Positions 22,750-34,340 of a stretch of 64,000 bases of DNA are shown here, piece by piece; position 1 is the stretch's first letter, and every line of letters starts with the position of its first letter. A program made the translations under genes and the position numbers. Under the pieces are notes generated by a model. That model was not told the origin of the DNA. It was given only the letters and a program-made list of their open reading frames with translations, and did no database searches. The stretch spans positions 7,006,001 to 7,070,000 of the forward strand of contig NW_020825298.1 of NCBI RefSeq assembly GCF_003286085.1, read 5' to 3'. Source of the DNA: Drosophila persimilis (taxonomy: Eukaryota > Arthropoda > Insecta > Diptera > Drosophilidae).

Positions 22750-25360
22750 TAAATTTAGAAAATAATAGCAAAAAAAAAAAAAAAAAATATTATACTACAA
22801 AAAATTTAAATATATAAAATATGATCCTTGTCAGGCACACGACATGTACATATTTTCTTTTGGGATTCTTGGGCATATTTTTGTTCACACCTTTGCGTGT
22901 TAGATAGAATAAAAGAAATTGTTGCCGCTCTTCTATATATCTATCCATCTGTTCTCTATATAGAGAAATATCTCTTTCTCCTGCAAGCAGTATTCTAGAT
23001 CGGAACTGCTGAGCTCACTCAGCGACGGTTTGCCAGGGTATCACCCGCTTCGAACCTCAAAAGGTAGCCTGGTCTTCCTGCTTGTAGTTTTTGGGCAGGG
23101 GAGATGAAAAATCTGGCGAAACTTTATTATGTAGACGGAAAATTTGCATATCAAAGCTGCTAATAGAGAGACACGGACAGGCCAAACAAATGAGCCAGGC
23201 GCTCTCTCTCTCGCTCTCTCTGGCTGTATCCATGAGCCTGTGTCTGTTTGTGTGTGTGTGGTTTATTGTAATGTGTCCTGCTTCTGTGTGCGTGTGCCGG
23301 TGCCATAAATGCGTTATTTATGAGGCATATTAACAAGCGACAAACGACGGCAACAACGGCAGCAACGTCCACGTCGACATCGACGACAACGACAACATAA
23401 CTCATACGCACTGTGCGCCACACAGCTAGCAGAGCCAGCACACATTTATTGTATTCAATTATTGATGTTGTTCAGTTTTAGCCGAAGCCGAACGATTTGC
23501 CGTGCTTTAATCTCCGCTTCTCTGTCGATAATAAAATATACCAGTTTGTAGGTATATATCTATTAAAGTTTCATTCTGAATTATTCACAACAATAAATAG
23601 GATATAAATATTGAATGAAGAGTTGCCTTATTGGTGGAAGCAGGAGCCGTAGAAGGAGTGTGACTGGCAAGTGATTGGGGGCGTGTTGTGGTTATGCTCC
23701 TTAAATTATTGATATATTGTGCTATTTGGTGACGGATATGGTAGGGTAAGAAAATACTAGAAATAATATCGGAAAAATTTTGCCAGGAAAAAACTATAAA
23801 TAATACTAGAAAAATACTACAAGAAACCTCTAAAAAATTCTATAAAAATATATATATGAAAATACTGGAAATAATTCCAAAAAAGTACTAGAAAATATAC
23901 TACAAAAAATGTTATCAAAATACTAGATAATATTATGTAAAAAAAAATCAATGTACCAGAAGAACAAATACAAAAAATTTAATTTAAAAAAATAATAGAA
24001 ATGTTAGCAAAAAAAAACTATTAATACTAGGAATAATTCAGAAAACAAGTCGTGCAGTAGAAATAACTCTATCTGGTGGAACGGCTGCATTTAGTACATA
24101 TTTAAGAGCACAAACTCCCTTTCCTTTTCCCCTTGTCTTTTTTCAAAGAAAGAAAAATCCCTCATCCGATTGTTTCCTGTCAATCGAACAATTTTCTTAA
24201 GAAATACTTCATAAAAGCTGAAAACTTTAAAGAAATGTATTTCAGATTATATCACATTTATCGCGAATCCCACGCTAATTTTTCCCCTTTTTTCTCAAAC
24301 AATTCAAACGATTCCTTCAGCCGTAAAATCTCCAAAATTAAATTCCATTCAGAAAACAAATCTCAGCATTTTGCAGCATCTTAATTCAATTTCACAGTTT
24401 TGCAGAACCCTTTTTAAACAAACGGAAAAAAGGCAGGAAAATTGCTGATAATACTTTTATTTTTTTGGGTGTGTGAAGTACAGGCAAAGACACAGATACA
24501 GGTAGGCAGAAAGGCAGACAGACAGAGGTCCATGGGTCCACTGACTGGTCAAAGTCATAGAACACCTGCAGATTGTGTGTAAAACAAAGGGGGAAGGACG
24601 AGGGAAACCCTTTTTGATAAGCGTGCGACGGGTCCGAAAGCAGACAAGAAAAACGAGAAAAATAAAATGAAAATATACCACGCAAGCGAAAAGGGTTGTA
24701 CGTTTTTTTCCTGTCAGTCTTTTTGCTGATTTCGGCCACATTGTCTATTACACACGAATTAACATGAAGCCCAAAAATAAACAAAAGCCAGCAGCAGCCA
24801 CAGCAGCGGCAGCAATCCCCAAGCTACCTACTATCTATCGCATTCAATCCGTATCTGTATCTGGTGCTGGTGCACACAGAGTCCAGTCCATGAATATATC
24901 CTCCACAACATGTCAACAGCTTTTTGGTGCTCTCTTCCGTATCTCTGTACACTCCTTTCTCTTCACATTCCTTCCCTCCACATATCTTTTATTCGCCTTT
25001 TTTTCGTGTGCTTCTTTATTCAGGTTTTTGCGTATTTTTCGATTTGTTTGCTGTGTGTGTGAATGCTGCACACAATATTTATTTGACAAAAACCTATGGC
25101 AGACCCGATAAGCACACCAGATGCACACAAAACAGACCGACACACACGCCGAAGGAATGGGAACGAGACGGAATGATTTAAATGCAATTGTAAATCGAAC
25201 TCCATTCTATCTCTGTGGGGTCTGTGTATTTCTGGTATTTTATGGGGAAACCCTACGGTTTTGTGGAAAGAGATTTGCCAGACATTTGATAAAAGCATTG
25301 ATTTTTGGTTCAGGTATTTTACATGTACAAAATGTACTTGCTTAACTTAATAGGTGTTTC
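22750..25360. other. AT-rich spacer with diffuse repeats
   Basis: No gene supported. At 23750-24050 degenerate words of the type AATACTAGAAA recur many times; their complement recurs at 25680-25800. A poly-A run lies at 22771-22787 and CT/GT microsatellites at 23198-23260. The minus-strand frame near 23160-23441 is low complexity. Confidence 0.45.
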
Positions 25361-25364
25361 ATTT

Positions 25365-25510
25365 CCTTTTTTCCTTTTATAAATTAATTTGATTTATGTA
25401 CTTAATTATACAAAATTTACTTCTTTCATACGATATGTTCCTTTTCGTTTTATAAATTAATTTTTTTCTTTACTTAATTATACAAAATGTACTTCTTCCA
25501 TACGATATTT
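25365..25510 (+). repeat. Diverged 73-bp tandem duplication, AT-rich
   Basis: TTTTATAAATTAATTT at about 25375 and 25448, with TACTTAATTATACAAAAT and CATACGATAT following in both copies. A weaker partial third copy (TACAAAATGTACTTG) lies just upstream near 25327. Confidence 0.7.
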
Positions 25511-26660
25511 ATTTAGAAATAGTTCTTATTATTTTGTAATATTTATTTTAAATTTGTACATTAAAATTCTAATTTATTAATTTTATTAGTACGGTATTTT
25601 TTCTTCTGCTTAATATTTATTAATATTTTTGCAATGATTCTAAAAGGATTTTAAAGTTTTGATATTTTCTAGATTTGATGCTTAATTGGTGTATAAGTTT
25701 TCTAGTATTTTTCCAAAATAGAATATATTATTTTTAGTATTTGCTTCAATTTTGTATATATTTTCTAGTATATTTTCATTGTAGTATTTTTTTGTATTCT
25801 TTTAAACCCCAAGAAACTAAACTAAACTTTGAACTAATTTTCATGAACTATTTCTTGGAAGACTCATTTTTGGTATAATTATGAAATTATGATTTATGGT
25901 TTATTTTATAAGTATTTAAAAACAATAAACTTTCTTACTTACTGGACAAAAGCCTTTAATTTTTGCATTTAACTTATTTATGGCTCTTCCATATGTACAT
26001 TTCCTGTTCCATATTTACAAATGCCTCTCTCGCTCTCATTTTTATCGTCTCTGCGGAATTGACCTGACTCTGGCGTGGTTCTGTCAACTGTTTTTAATAC
26101 ATCACAACTCTCACAGAAATGGCTAACGAACTGCATGACAATGTCAAATTTCGAAAGCAACAAGCAATAAATTTTCACGAAAATTGACAACATCAAATTG
26201 ATGGGTCCACAACCGACAGCATTTGAAGGGACATCGAATGGTTCGGCGAGCGAAAACAAACGAAGATAACATTTAAAAAAAAAAAAAAAGAACCGTAAAG
26301 GGGAACGGGCACGGGAACAGAACCATCGCGTGTCAGTAAAGATTATGATAGGATATATAATACAACAACAAAAGCAACAGCAGGAAGTCGGGCAAACAGA
26401 ATCGAACGTCGCACAATTTGAGTGACATGTCAGCAAATGAAAAAAAAAAACCAAAAAAAAAAAAACAAGAAAAAACTCTGTAAAAAACTGAAACGAAAAA
26501 ACGTATGAAAAATATTTGTATGAATTTTTATCAACAATTGGAGAACAGAACAGAATGACTGAAACGCCTGGCACAAACAAATATTGTCAAAGTTTATTGC
26601 ATTTATCAATCCCATGGAATGTCCATATACTACTCGTATATAAAATAAATATATACCATT
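25511..26660. other. Spacer
   Basis: AT-rich to 25980, then mixed sequence with A-rich homopolymers near 26275 and 26440-26465. The 200-codon minus-strand frame (25978-26580) is Phe/Cys-rich because it reads antisense of A-rich DNA, and has no start or splice support. Confidence 0.4.
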
Positions 26661-26777
26661 TCTGTTGTCTCAAGGGATGCTGCTGCTCTCTCGCTCTGAG
26701 TAATTAGTGCAGTTGAGGAGTCTTGCCCCCAACCCAAAAGCCAGACAAATGCCATTTATGACCCTTTGCCGTGTCTG

Positions 26778-26850
26778 GGCTCTGGCTGTGGCTCGGGCTC
26801 TGGCTCTGGCCATAAGCCAACATCCATACCGACCGACCGACCGACCATCG
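26778..26850 (+). repeat. CTGGCT hexamers and CCGA tetramers
   Basis: Hexamer repeats of CTGGCT/CTCGGG type at 26778-26812, followed by four CCGA tetramers near 26829-26847. Confidence 0.7.
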
Positions 26851-27109
26851 AACAGCGATGCAAATCACTGAGGAGCAATTAAACACGTCCAGAGTTGTCT
26901 AGCCAGGCGGAATTGTTCCTAATGCTGCTCCTCCTCGGTTAATTTGATATTTAAAGCCGTCTGGGCTGTTGATCCCCCGAGGAAAGGGATGGATGGCCAT
27001 TAAAATGTTGGGAAATTTAGATATTCAAAGGTCTTAGGGAGATCCTTGGGAGGATACTCTCAGTGCGCTGACGTGTCATTCATAATTTTAAAACTGAAAA
27101 TTCAGAGAA

Positions 27110-27350
27110 AAATGGCATAGAAAAAATCCATATTTAAATTAAATATTTGGTTTTCAAATATAAACATCAATGTAAATATAATTAAAATTATTTAATAATA
27201 AAAATTTAATAATATTTATTCAATAATTTGTATAAAATATTTTTCATCTAAATATGAAAATATTGAATTAAAATATAAAATATTTTAAGATGAAATATTC
27301 TATTAAATATTTTTCTATTAGTATAAAAATGTAAGTGAAAATATTTTTTT
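27110..27350 (+). repeat. AT-rich dispersed block, copy 2
   Basis: Almost pure A+T with many AATATTT and TTTAATAAT words. Its right end, GTATAAAAATGTAAGTG, matches the right end of the block at 15490-15960, suggesting a shared origin. Confidence 0.4.
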
Positions 27351-27384
27351 TTTTTCAAATTTCCTCTCTCGCTTTTTTTCTCTG

Positions 27385-27460
27385 GCTGCAACCAATCGGT
27401 TGGCTATTTGAACACCTGGCTCGCTGCTTTTCAGTGCCTACTTTTAGGCTGTACACAGTT
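27385..27460 (-). mobile_element. DINE-1-like fragment (GAACACCTGG type)
   Basis: TTGAACACCTGGCT near 27408 and TTTTCAGTGCCTACTTTTAG near 27430 are shared with the fragment at 39480-39580. Related words occur near 28823, 31838 and 42900. Those other copies carry text resembling the internal part of the 17.05-18.10 kb element, which is why I place this one in the same broad family. Confidence 0.4.
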
Positions 27461-27529
27461 TATTTTTTTTTTCTTTTTTGTATATAAAAAACTATCATTT
27501 AAATTAAATGTGAATCATTTTTGTAAATA

Positions 27530-27930
27530 AAAACCCGGTCAATTGTGGGAAATACACACCGCTCGACTCGTAATTGAATAATGAAAAGCTTTCACCACAC
27601 TAATTAAAGCTGACTTATCGGCTCCGATCCGGAGATAAGAACCAAGTCCACAGTTTTCTCGTTAGCCCAGAGACCGACAAAAAATAATTGCTTTTATTAT
27701 TGTCGGTGTTCCCTGACTGACCAATCGCCTGCCCACCATAAAAATCAAGGGAATTGGCTCATGTTACGCTTTAATTAGTATTTAATTACTCAATAATGCA
27801 AACCACGCGTCGTATGAGCAATATAATTTATTTTGAGGCCCCAAAGCAGCAACAGCAGAAAGCTGTATAAATTAATAAAACATCAACAAGAGGCCATTAA
27901 TTTGATTTCGTACAAATATTTTTGTTTTTT
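27530..27930. promoter_or_regulatory. Candidate cis-regulatory module
   Basis: TGTGGGAAA at 27544-27552 fits the Su(H) consensus. CTTATC at 27614 and GATAAG at 27634 form a mirrored GATA pair in a 26-bp near-palindrome. TAATTA/AATTA homeodomain-type cores recur at about 27600, 27773 and 27784, and AACCACG (Runt-type) lies near 27801. The density in one 400-bp segment is above what the flanking spacer shows, but none of the sites is proven. Confidence 0.3.
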
Positions 27931-28779
27931 CTTGTGCGTGAGGACTTGGCCAGAAAGCTACTAAACGATCCTAACATCGCCCCCGGAATGAGGGGGGGAA
28001 CTCACGCAATTGTGGAACGGAAGGAGTCTTCCGTCTTCCCTGCCCTGCCCGGCCCTGCCCCTTCTCGGACATGCCAAAAGTCGTAAAGGCCGCGCACAAA
28101 TCTCGATGCGGAAGTCAAAAAAGCAAACGCAACACAAATTGATTTGGACTTGGGCCCACACCCCCACACAAAAAAAGGAAAGCCCAAAAATAGAAGGAAA
28201 ATTTAGTTGTTTTAGCTCTGAAATAAATGGAATTTTCTCGTATTAATTAGCAAATGGTGAAGGCAGTTAAATGAGAAATGTTGGCCGCCTGCTGCGTGTG
28301 TGGCTTCCATAAATTTTCCACCATCCCCTCCCCCTTCGGGCAGAGGCCAATAAAAGGTATGGGTGCCGCCAGAGCCCCAGGTCCGATATAAAATTGTTCA
28401 GTTTGCGAGTGTTTGGCACGCAACGTTCTGTTCTTCTGCCGTTGGCCCTCATCGATGGCCAAGTCGAAAGTGTTTTGGCATTTTGCTTGCGGGTTTGCCT
28501 AGGGAACGCATTCAAAAAGTGGACAATGTGTTAATTGCTTTGGACACGTCGTGAAGAAGGTGAAATGCGAGGCGAAGGATTGGTGGTGGTGGCTCATTGG
28601 GGGTCATTTATTGTTGGTTAAATGGGACTAAGCACTTTGGCTTAGAGAAACGTGCACGGTTATAGTTCTAAAGGATTTAGAACTGTAATTTAAGTTGGGC
28701 ATAATATTACGAGTAAATATAAAACAGTGTACTTTGGAGGTGGAATGTAAATCCTTGGGGTTTTACAGGGAAAACCCAT
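27931..28779. other. Non-coding spacer
   Basis: No gene supported. Contains a TATAAAAT near 28386 with TTCAGTTTG only about 11 bases on, too close for a standard TATA-initiator pair. Confidence 0.4.
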
Positions 28780-28784
28780 CGAAA

Positions 28785-28990
28785 CGTGACTCGTAAAGCG
28801 AGGCATTGATGGAGCTCGAAAGCCAGGTGTTCAAAGAGCCTAACGAAAGAACTTGTTTTGTTGATTCTGGCCATAATAATTATCAGATCGGTATGGTGTT
28901 TTTGCAGTCTAGTAGACTGACCTTTGAGTCAGGTTCTCCTCGAGGGCTAATCTTTGCTGAAAAATATGCCATAATCTATAGCCTATGCTG
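28785..28990 (+). mobile_element. DINE-1-like fragment
   Basis: GAAAGCCAGGTGTTCAAAGA near 28819 is the complement of the word seen at 39497 and 42896. It is followed by GATTCTGGCCATAATAATTA (near 28864), similar to GATTCTGGCTGTAATAATTA in the full element at 17673, and then by a T/A-rich part resembling the element's ..CTAGAAGATATAGTC.. stretch. Confidence 0.5.
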
Positions 28991-29329
28991 TAATGTGTAA
29001 ACCCTATTCAATAGCCACTCTTTGGCTACTAAAACGCTGCTAACATATAATAAAAGTTTGCCTAGTAAATACTTCAATTTTCATCATCTACTAACCAGAG
29101 GAGAGTAGTGCCCAAAAACTTGTTTTCAATACGATATTTGTTGGGACAAATTTTTGGTCGGTCCTGTTGTTGCCTGTTCATTTACTTTTACGAGGCATTG
29201 GAGATTTGCATAAACAACAAACGGCAGAGCAGAGCGCACACTCTATGGCGCAGGGAACATGAGCACGAAACTGACACAACAATGCCGGAGATCCCCGACC
29301 ACCCACTCGTACCTTTCGGACGGTACCAC

Positions 29330-29330
<1 letters not shown>

Positions 29331-29362
<32 letters not shown>
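29331..29362 (+). repeat. Poly-C tract, 32 C
   Basis: Thirty-two consecutive C. It produces spurious poly-Pro and poly-Gly frames. Length may be unreliable through slippage. Confidence 0.9.
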
Positions 29363-29363
<1 letters not shown>

Positions 29364-29439
29364 CCCCCACACACACACAAAACCAATAGAAATTTCATGA
29401 CTCCTGACTCCCTCCCTGGCCAATTTTGCAGTTTGCAAT

Positions 29440-30320
29440 TTTTTGGTCAAATAGATAACAGAAAATAAATATAAATTATTACAGAGAGTCGGTTGCAGTT
29501 GTTGGTTCGGTGTGAGTCGAATTTCGTTCAGTTTTCTGTTTTAATATTTATACTCGGTCACTGCCGTGTGGGTGTGCTGGGAAACAAAATAGAAGTGCAA
29601 TGTGGTTGCGTGTTAAGACTAGGAGATACCCCACGGTTTACAAAGGTTTTTGCGCCTTTAAGAAGGTAGAGGAATGAATATGCATGAACAAATTGTATTT
29701 TGTTTGTATTTCGCCTCGAGCGCAGTCTTATCTCTTGATCTTCATTTGATTTGCGAGCATTTCTACTCATACGCAATACACTCTCTCGCTCTTCCGGCAA
29801 TTCCCTCTTCCAGCAAAAACAACCACAAGGCGAGCGCAGTTTGTTGCTGTTTTCTGTTTGCCGATCGAGTCGCGAAACGGTATGCGTCGTCATTTCAAGA
29901 GCATAGCTCCTCGTCAGATTTGCATTGCTTTGCTCTCTGCAATTCGTTTGCTTCTCGGTCTCTGCAACAGCAACAATAATGCGCCATATACTCGACTGCA
30001 ACTTCGTCTCCGTCTTCAACTGCGTTTTCAGCTTCGTCTTCAGCTTCGACTCTCCGCTTGCGCTTGATTTTATCTCCCTCGCTCACAAGCCTCGCCCTCA
30101 GAATATTCTAGCCCTCGCTTGAAGCAAAAGCAATAACCAACGGGACTCTCCACTTTACTGCGTAGTTTCTGTGCCTTTATTTCGATCTCTGCTTATGGCT
30201 ATACATTTACAGAATACCCTTTAGAACCGCTTCGAATATTTTCCGGATCATCCCCAGCATGCCCTGTGTCATTCCACAGGGTATCCAAAAGACAACAATA
30301 TGAAAACCCAATTGTGAAAT
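29440..30320. other. Possible untranslated leader or regulatory sequence
   Basis: After an AT-rich stretch with TATAAATT (29469), the text has the repetitive feel of a fly 5' leader (GTCGGTTGCAGTTG.., TTTCGTTCAGTTTTC near 29523). The TCAGTT near 29529 is initiator-like. No donor with consensus GTRAGT follows nearby, so no transcript is proposed. GCTTCGTCTTC-type repeats near 30005-30055 cause low-complexity frames. Confidence 0.2.
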
Positions 30321-31780
30321 ATTTTTCATTTTGTTCTCTCTCTCTGTGTCCGCTCACACTTGTGTGCTATTTGTTTGTATTGGCTTAGCAGTGTTTGATC
30401 AGCAACTCTCTCTATAGCGAGAGAATTTCATTCATTTCTCAAGGTACTTCAACTTCTTGTATTTCTCAAAGGCAAAAAAGGAAACTGATTCATTTCAGTT
30501 TACTCCAAAAGTATTTCATAAAACAAACAATGGAAATTATTTGATGAAATCGATTTTTCTACCGGTTTGATTCTACAAATATTTGAGCTTTGGAGTCTTT
30601 GATTTGATTATGAAAGAAAAGTGGTTGAAAAGAAAATTCTTTGTGACAAATATACACGTTTTTCCCCCAGAAAAGTGTGTATTTTGCGTCTCTCCAATTT
30701 TGTGCACTTGCTGGAAATTTTCCACAAAAATTGACAGATTAACTAACGTCAAGGACAGTCAACAACGAAGACACGGCTACACAGTCGATTGTGCCACGTC
30801 AACAAAGTTACAAAAACTGACCAGGAAATTGACCAAGTACTGTCTGAGATCTGAGACGGAGAACCAACAGAATGGCAGAAAAAAAAGTTAAACGAAAAAG
30901 TTTTCCATCCAAAAATAAAGGAAAAAGAATTTTAGTTGTAAAAACGAAAAAAAAAACGGAAGGAAGGTTATCGTCTGGTGAAAGTTTTTACGCTAATGAG
31001 AGTAAGAGTTTTTTTCTCTTCTTATTTTGCGGTGAAAAACTTGTAACTTGTCGCACTTTCTGTTTTCCATCTACATTTTTATGTTTATTTGCTTTAATCA
31101 GTTTGACTTGTTTTTTTTTTTTTGGAATAGCATAAATTATTCATTGGCGAAATATTGGGCCAGTGCCAGGAACTTTTAATTAAATCAGAGTTGACTTTAA
31201 TTAAATACTTTGCTTAAATGGCCTTGGAAAAGGCTGAAAATTAGGAGGCTAGAGGCTGGGCTCTTGAGTGAGCCCAAGAATTTCTCGGAATAAGCTATTA
31301 AGCCTTAAAGTCTAATAAAATAAACACTAAACACACTTAATGCCTTGATTACCAGCATCAACATTGGGGTTCAAAGTCCAGGCCCAGAACCAGGACCCAG
31401 GACCAAGGCAGACTCGCCACCGCCCGAGGATGATGTCCTGTCCAAGACGGTGTTTCGGTTACGGTGTTGTTTTCCGTCTGCCTCTATTCGGTCTCGGCCT
31501 CGGCCCTGCCCAGATTTATGCCAGACCTCAGGGCCCAGGCTGACCTCAAAATTTGTGGGCCAATGTGCTGCGGTGTGGTGTGGTGATAGGGAAGAGTTGG
31601 GCCTGTCTCCGTCTCCGTCTCCGTCTTAACTTTGCAAGTGAAACACATGTCTAGGGCCAACCACAAGGCGCTATATGGAGTGAAAGAGAAGGCGAGTAGG
31701 AGGCCAGGGGAAGATGACAGTCTTTGCAATTGATTTCTTCTATAGGTTGGAGATTTGATGGAGGAATGCAGCTTTGAGTG
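30321..31780. other. Non-coding spacer
   Basis: No gene supported. The Lys-rich frame starting MAEKKVKRKSF at 30872 (+) reads through A-rich DNA and is probably chance. GTCTCC hexamers lie near 31605-31626. Confidence 0.4.
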
Positions 31781-31789
31781 GAACAACCC

Positions 31790-31965
31790 TTACTGAAAGT
31801 CTATATATTGAAGCTCGATCAGTGCAGACACTCAAAAGTGCGAAAACCAGGTGTTCAAACAGCCACAGAACTTCTTTTGTTCATTCTGCCTATAAAACCC
31901 AACCGATCTGCAACCAAATAGATATGAACACTCTTTATTATTCTGCTTACATTTCATTCCCTGAA
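31790..31965 (+). mobile_element. DINE-1-like fragment
   Basis: AAAACCAGGTGTTCAAACAG near 31843, then TTCATTCTGCCTATAAAACC and CAACCAAATAGATATGAACA, parallel in order the words seen at 28819-28900 and, in reverse, at 39340-39515. Diverged and truncated. Confidence 0.4.
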
Positions 31966-33790
31966 AAAACACAAAAAGCAGACGAAATTCTCTTTTGGAA
32001 GGCACCCAAAAGTCTCCTACATTGTTGTTTCTTTCGCCGAGTTTCGTTGGTTACAACAGCATGAAGTAAATTTATGGCAAATGATGTGGCTACTGCCCTG
32101 CTTCTTGGGCTGCTCTTCTGCTCTTCTGCTGTTCTGCTGCTGCCACTGGCTTTGGTGGGTGTCTTAAAGTAAAATATTGACAGTTTGAGTCGAAGCAAGT
32201 GTAGCATAAACTGCTGTCAGGGCCACAAAAAGTTTCCTACACCATTTTTTGGCTACGACTAAGGACGAGAGTGGTCCTTGGGAGGTGGGGAGAAGCAACA
32301 AGCAAAAGCAGAAAGTAATTGCTTTCTCCCCCACTCATCGTGACTTTGCTGCTGCGGTTCTTTTCAGCTTTATAACTCCACGAAGCCAACAATTGTTGGC
32401 TATATTTTATTTCAAAATGTAAGTTTCTATTCCATGTTTTAAAGCTGTGGAATTTTTGGTGAATTTTTTACTAGTTTTTTGGGGGCCAAATAGAGAAATC
32501 AATACGGGCTTTGGGCCACACACATTTTCTAGGCCATCCTTTGGGGCGTTCATCATTACCAATTCCTGTTTAATTAGTTAGTTGATTCATTTACATTTGC
32601 TCTACTATGCTCCGCTCTGCATATCCCTGAATATCGAATCATTTTAGCCCCAAGTTTGCATTGTTTATTAAATTGCCAGATGACAATTTATGCATCTGTT
32701 TATAGGGGGGATTGTTGGTACATCGTACTGTTTGTCTCCTCAGGATCATAGCATTTTGTGAGGTGACACAATATTTGTGCGTCTGTGTGTGTGACGCTCC
32801 ATTTGATTTAATGCTGGCCTAAGGGAATATTTGCTCCACTTGCCATAATCATGGAAAATAATTGTGAAAATGTTGCACAGGAAATTGCAGTTTTGATAAT
32901 TGAATGATTCTGTATATATTTACGAGATGGAAATTGTTTCAAAAAGGTTTGCACAAAGATTTTAGATTAATAGGGGTTTGGTTTATTTCTAAACCATTCT
33001 ACAATATATCCTTTATTCTACTTCCTAATTAATTCCCCTTAAAAACTGTTTGCGACATCTCCTTGTGTCGCTTAAAGCTTCATTCCTTTGGCCTTAGTCA
33101 ATATATCTAACTGGCTCTCTGGCTGGAAAAAATCTCATTATTAATTTTAGTTTTTTTTATTCCCCCTCCCCCTGCCAACCCCACTCAATGCGTCTCTGGT
33201 GTGACTGGGTGCCGCTTATCAACTTTTGTCCACTTGTATTTCCTACTCTCTTTCAGGATGCAGTTCTTCTAGTCCCTGGGTTTCTGGGACAGAGAGCATA
33301 TTCATTTTTCTTTTCCAAGCTTTTCTTTTTTATTTATTTTCCAGCAAAGGATTTATGTTTTTGGGTTATGGCGCGCGGGAGCTTGTCTTTGATGGAGACC
33401 CCGACTTGGTGTCCTCGTCTGGCGCGATTTTCTTTGCTCGTTTTTCCCCCATTTCTCTTTTATAGTTTTCATTTGTTAGTTCTGATAACACACTATCCTC
33501 CCCCCTCACACAGAGCACATGACTGAATCGCTTTTTCTTTAAAGCCTTTTCAAATTCTATTCTGCCAGGGAACTAATGAAAAAAGGCAAAAATATGGGGA
33601 ACTGACTCTGCCTCTGTGTCTTTTAGCCTTGCGGCTGTGGGCTGAGCACTTGGTTTGTCTTTGAATGCCTAATTAAGTTTTAGAACTGTTTTAAAAAGGA
33701 TTAAATAGTACTGGAACTCAAGGCAAATTCGCGAAGGCAAGTTTGTGCTTTTTTAAGAAGTTAATGTTTAATAGCCAGAGAAAAAACGAT
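31966..33790. other. Non-coding spacer
   Basis: No gene supported. An acceptor-like CTCTCTTTCAG|GATGCAG near 33250 is followed by an open frame (..DAVLLVPGFLGQRAYSF..) without a donor or codon bias. Confidence 0.4.
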
Positions 33791-33794
33791 GAGA

Positions 33795-34340
33795 ATCGAA
33801 TAATTTTGGGTGTAAAAAAATAAACCAATATTTTGTTTTAAATATTAAGTTTAAAATATTGTTTCACTCAAATTTTGATACAAATAGGAAAATATTAAAA
33901 AAAAATAATTATAAAATATCAATAAATCAATATCAATCAAAAAATAAAAAATTTTTTACTATCATAATAGTAGTAAACAGAATTTAAATATAAATATTTA
34001 ATAAATAAAATAAATATATTTCATATATATATTAAATAAATATATTTCGTATATAAATTAAATATTTTTCTTTAAAATTAAATAACATATATTTATTTAT
34101 ATTTGTTTTAAAATGTTTTATATTTAGATTAAATATTGGCTTTATTAAAATACTTTTTTAATAAATTCAAATAAACAAATTCAATCAAAGTGAATTCTAT
34201 TTAATTTCATTGTTTTTATTTACAAATTAAATTTTTAATTTAAATATGGGGAGTGTTGCTTTTTGCCATTTATTTATATTTTATTTTGTAAAGCAAAATA
34301 AATACTGGCAAAAGTAATTAAAATTTAAGTGGAGATCGTG
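33795..34340 (-). repeat. AT-rich dispersed block, copy 3 (reverse)
   Basis: A run of nearly pure A+T. In reverse complement, the part at 33955-33990 shares AAATTCTGTTTACTACTATT with the block at 15490-15960, and neighbouring words (TTGATTTATT, TTTTTTAATATT) follow in the same order. Confidence 0.45.

Noticed and set aside
25978-26580. 200-codon minus-strand frame rich in Phe and Cys
   Set aside because: Antisense reading of A-rich homopolymers and ordinary spacer; no domain or start context.
29259-29468. Poly-Pro and poly-Gly frames near 29.3 kb
   Set aside because: Direct result of the 32-base poly-C run.
30872-31135. Lys-rich frame beginning MAEKKVKRKSF
   Set aside because: A-rich DNA naturally yields Lys; the later part becomes Phe/Leu-rich from T runs. 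No splice or family evidence.
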